From CAZROT01 sp964601895 (GTDB taxonomy: Bacteria > Pseudomonadota > Gammaproteobacteria > Enterobacterales > Enterobacteriaceae): a DNA stretch of 12,011 nucleotides. The notes beneath the pieces were generated by a model. That model saw only the letters and a list, made by a program, of their open reading frames with translations. It did not search any database and was not told the DNA's origin. The stretch is taken from positions 1 to 12,011 of the forward strand of contig CAZROT010000025.1 of NCBI GenBank assembly GCA_964601895.1, written 5' to 3'. This document shows, piece after piece, positions 11,395 through 12,011 of the stretch. The position numbers and the translations under genes are program-made. Positions within the stretch are counted from its first letter, which is position 1, and each line of letters opens with the position of its first letter.

Positions 11395-11685
11395 CTAACG
11401 CCTCCCCATATACTCTTTGATCGCTGCATGATACACCGTCTGCCCCTTCTTCACTTTCCTCTTATACGTTGCCTTCAGCACAGGGTCATTATTGATCAAC
11501 TGTGCATAAGCAACAGCCTCTGCAAAAACTTTTCGTTTCTTTTTTTGAAGTTGGCTGGGTTTCACCCGGCTCATATCCGGGTAAGCCGTGATCACGGTTT
11601 TTTTCCCATATCGTTTCACTACGATTTGTTTGCCGATCTGGCCCCTGAAATTTCGTAACAACACTGAACTGGAACTTTGTGCCAT
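11395..11685 (-). CDS. Conserved basic 96-residue protein of unknown function
   Basis: This small, strongly basic, soluble protein (start MAQSSSSVLL, end AIKEYMGRR) has no signal peptide or membrane segment. Three blocks stand out: RGQIGKQIVVKRYGKKTVIT (14-33), YPDMSRVKPSQLQKKKRKVF (35-54) and AEAVAYAQLINNDP (55-68), followed by a lysine-rich helix and GQTVYHAAIKEYM. I recall similar hypothetical proteins as recurrent in Chitinophagaceae and relatives, without a known function. The G-x-IGK-Q-x-VVK-x-Y-x-x-x-T-VIT block suggests a beta-hairpin, then amphipathic helices. High lysine/arginine content would fit nucleic-acid or ribosome binding, but that is a guess. The ATG at 11685 follows a plausible promoter, and a terminator lies downstream at 11200-11234. 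Confidence 0.75.
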   Translation of the reverse strand: MAQSSSSVLLRNFRGQIGKQIVVKRYGKKTVITAYPDMSRVKPSQLQKKKRKVFAEAVAYAQLINNDPVLKATYKRKVKKGQTVYHAAIKEYMGRR

Positions 11686-11710
11686 AGTATAAGGATTTAG
11701 TCACTCTAAA

Positions 11711-11738
11711 CTATAAAAAATCCCGGGCAAAGTCAAGT
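11711..11738 (-). promoter_or_regulatory. Possible promoter of the 96-aa protein gene
   Basis: On the minus strand TTGACT and TATAGT are separated by 16 nt (spanning 11711-11738), ending about 26 nt upstream of the ATG at 11685. This resembles a sigma-70-type -35/-10 pair rather than the usual Bacteroidota TTTG/TAnnTTTG promoter, so confidence is low. Confidence 0.25.
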
Positions 11739-11740
11739 TT

Positions 11741-11762
11741 CCTTCGTTCATCCTTCGTTCAT
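11741..11762. repeat. Perfect 11-bp tandem duplication
   Basis: The unit CCTTCGTTCAT occurs twice in a row (11741-11751 and 11752-11762). It lies upstream of the 96-aa gene and is likely a small slippage-type or dispersed repeat. Confidence 0.6.
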
Positions 11763-11803
11763 CTCTCGCTGTATAGCCTGGTTTAAGGTCAGTGTAAAGG
11801 CAG

Positions 11804-11859
11804 GATAAGCAAGGGATAAAACAAAGGGTATGCCCGCTATCCAAAGTATCCGGCTTATC
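11804..11859. repeat. Cruciform-like inverted repeat
   Basis: GATAAGC (11804-11810) pairs with GCTTATC (11853-11859). Inside, GGATA (11814-11818) pairs with TATCC (11838-11842), and GGG-TATG-CCC (11826-11835) forms the tip. The nested arrangement suggests a folded intergenic repeat; stems are short. Confidence 0.35.
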
Positions 11860-11884
11860 ATTTTCTTAGCCAGGGTTCATAACC

Positions 11885-11949
11885 AGGGTTGCCAACCTTT
11901 GCAATGTCTGCAAGGGTAGGGTAGTGACCTTTGCAAGGTTGGCAACCCT
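11885..11949. repeat. Large inverted repeat with GGTTGCCAACC arms
   Basis: AGGGTTGCCAACCTT (11885-11899) and AAGGTTGGCAACCCT (11935-11949) are perfect 15-bp inverted copies, extended inward by TGCAA/TTGCA with one bulged T. Each arm carries its own 11-nt mini-palindrome (GGTTG-C-CAACC). From memory such GTTGCCAACC repeats are common dispersed elements in Chitinophagaceae-type genomes. The sequence after it (CAAGTCGCAG, then ATTCGCAG) contains further short repeated GCAG units to the window end. Confidence 0.6.
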
Positions 11950-12011
11950 TCAAGTCGCAGTTCTCACCTGCAATTCGCAGTTTCTGTCTTTTGATTTTCT
12001 GAGCTGGCGTT

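Overview
The window looks like a piece of a Bacteroidota chromosome, most likely from the Chitinophagaceae/Sphingobacteriia side. The reasons are a complete SusC/SusD pair, a TlpA-type thioredoxin in the same operon, a four-helix-bundle suffix protein, a DUF6520-like secreted protein, a Bacteroidota-type Crp/Fnr regulator, A/T-rich leaders without clear Shine-Dalgarno sequences, and several palindromic repeats typical of these genomes. No rRNA, tRNA or CRISPR array was found. Function assignments rest on motif recognition by eye, without database searches.

Left part (1-3340), accessory in character: a tyrosine recombinase on the minus strand (113-1309) with a perfect 24-bp palindrome upstream; a four-helix-bundle suffix protein (1717-2286); three diverged C-rich direct repeats (about 2339-2597); and a small XRE-type helix-turn-helix gene (2583-2822, minus) whose GTG start lies inside a dyad. 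A 500-bp stretch without an obvious gene follows. It holds a chain of RNA-like hairpins (2958-3172), a 25-codon open frame and a REP-like GC-rich palindrome (3290-3316).

Central part (3342-8744): a probable three-gene envelope operon on the plus strand. It runs TlpA-like thioredoxin with a DUF3738-like tail, then SusC/RagA TonB-dependent transporter, then SusD/RagB lipoprotein, with gaps of 32 and 10 nt and a strong hairpin after it. SusC and SusD should form an outer-membrane uptake complex. The periplasmic thioredoxin is probably functionally linked, but nothing in the window names the substrate. SusC lacks an STN domain and no sigma/anti-sigma pair is present, so trans-envelope sigma signalling is not expected.

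Right part (8745-12011): a convergent DUF6520-like small secreted protein (8752-9084, minus), a possible gene relic (9440-9661, minus), a Crp/Fnr-family regulator (9695-10255, minus) and about 1.1 kb without an intact gene. In that stretch a 113-bp element upstream of the regulator occurs twice without indels. Both copies keep two 16-bp dyads at 23-bp centre spacing, with base changes that preserve the symmetry; this is the most unusual regulatory signal in the window. Then come a conserved basic 96-aa protein of unknown function (11395-11685, minus) with a downstream intrinsic terminator, and a tail of small repeats including a large inverted repeat at 11885-11949.
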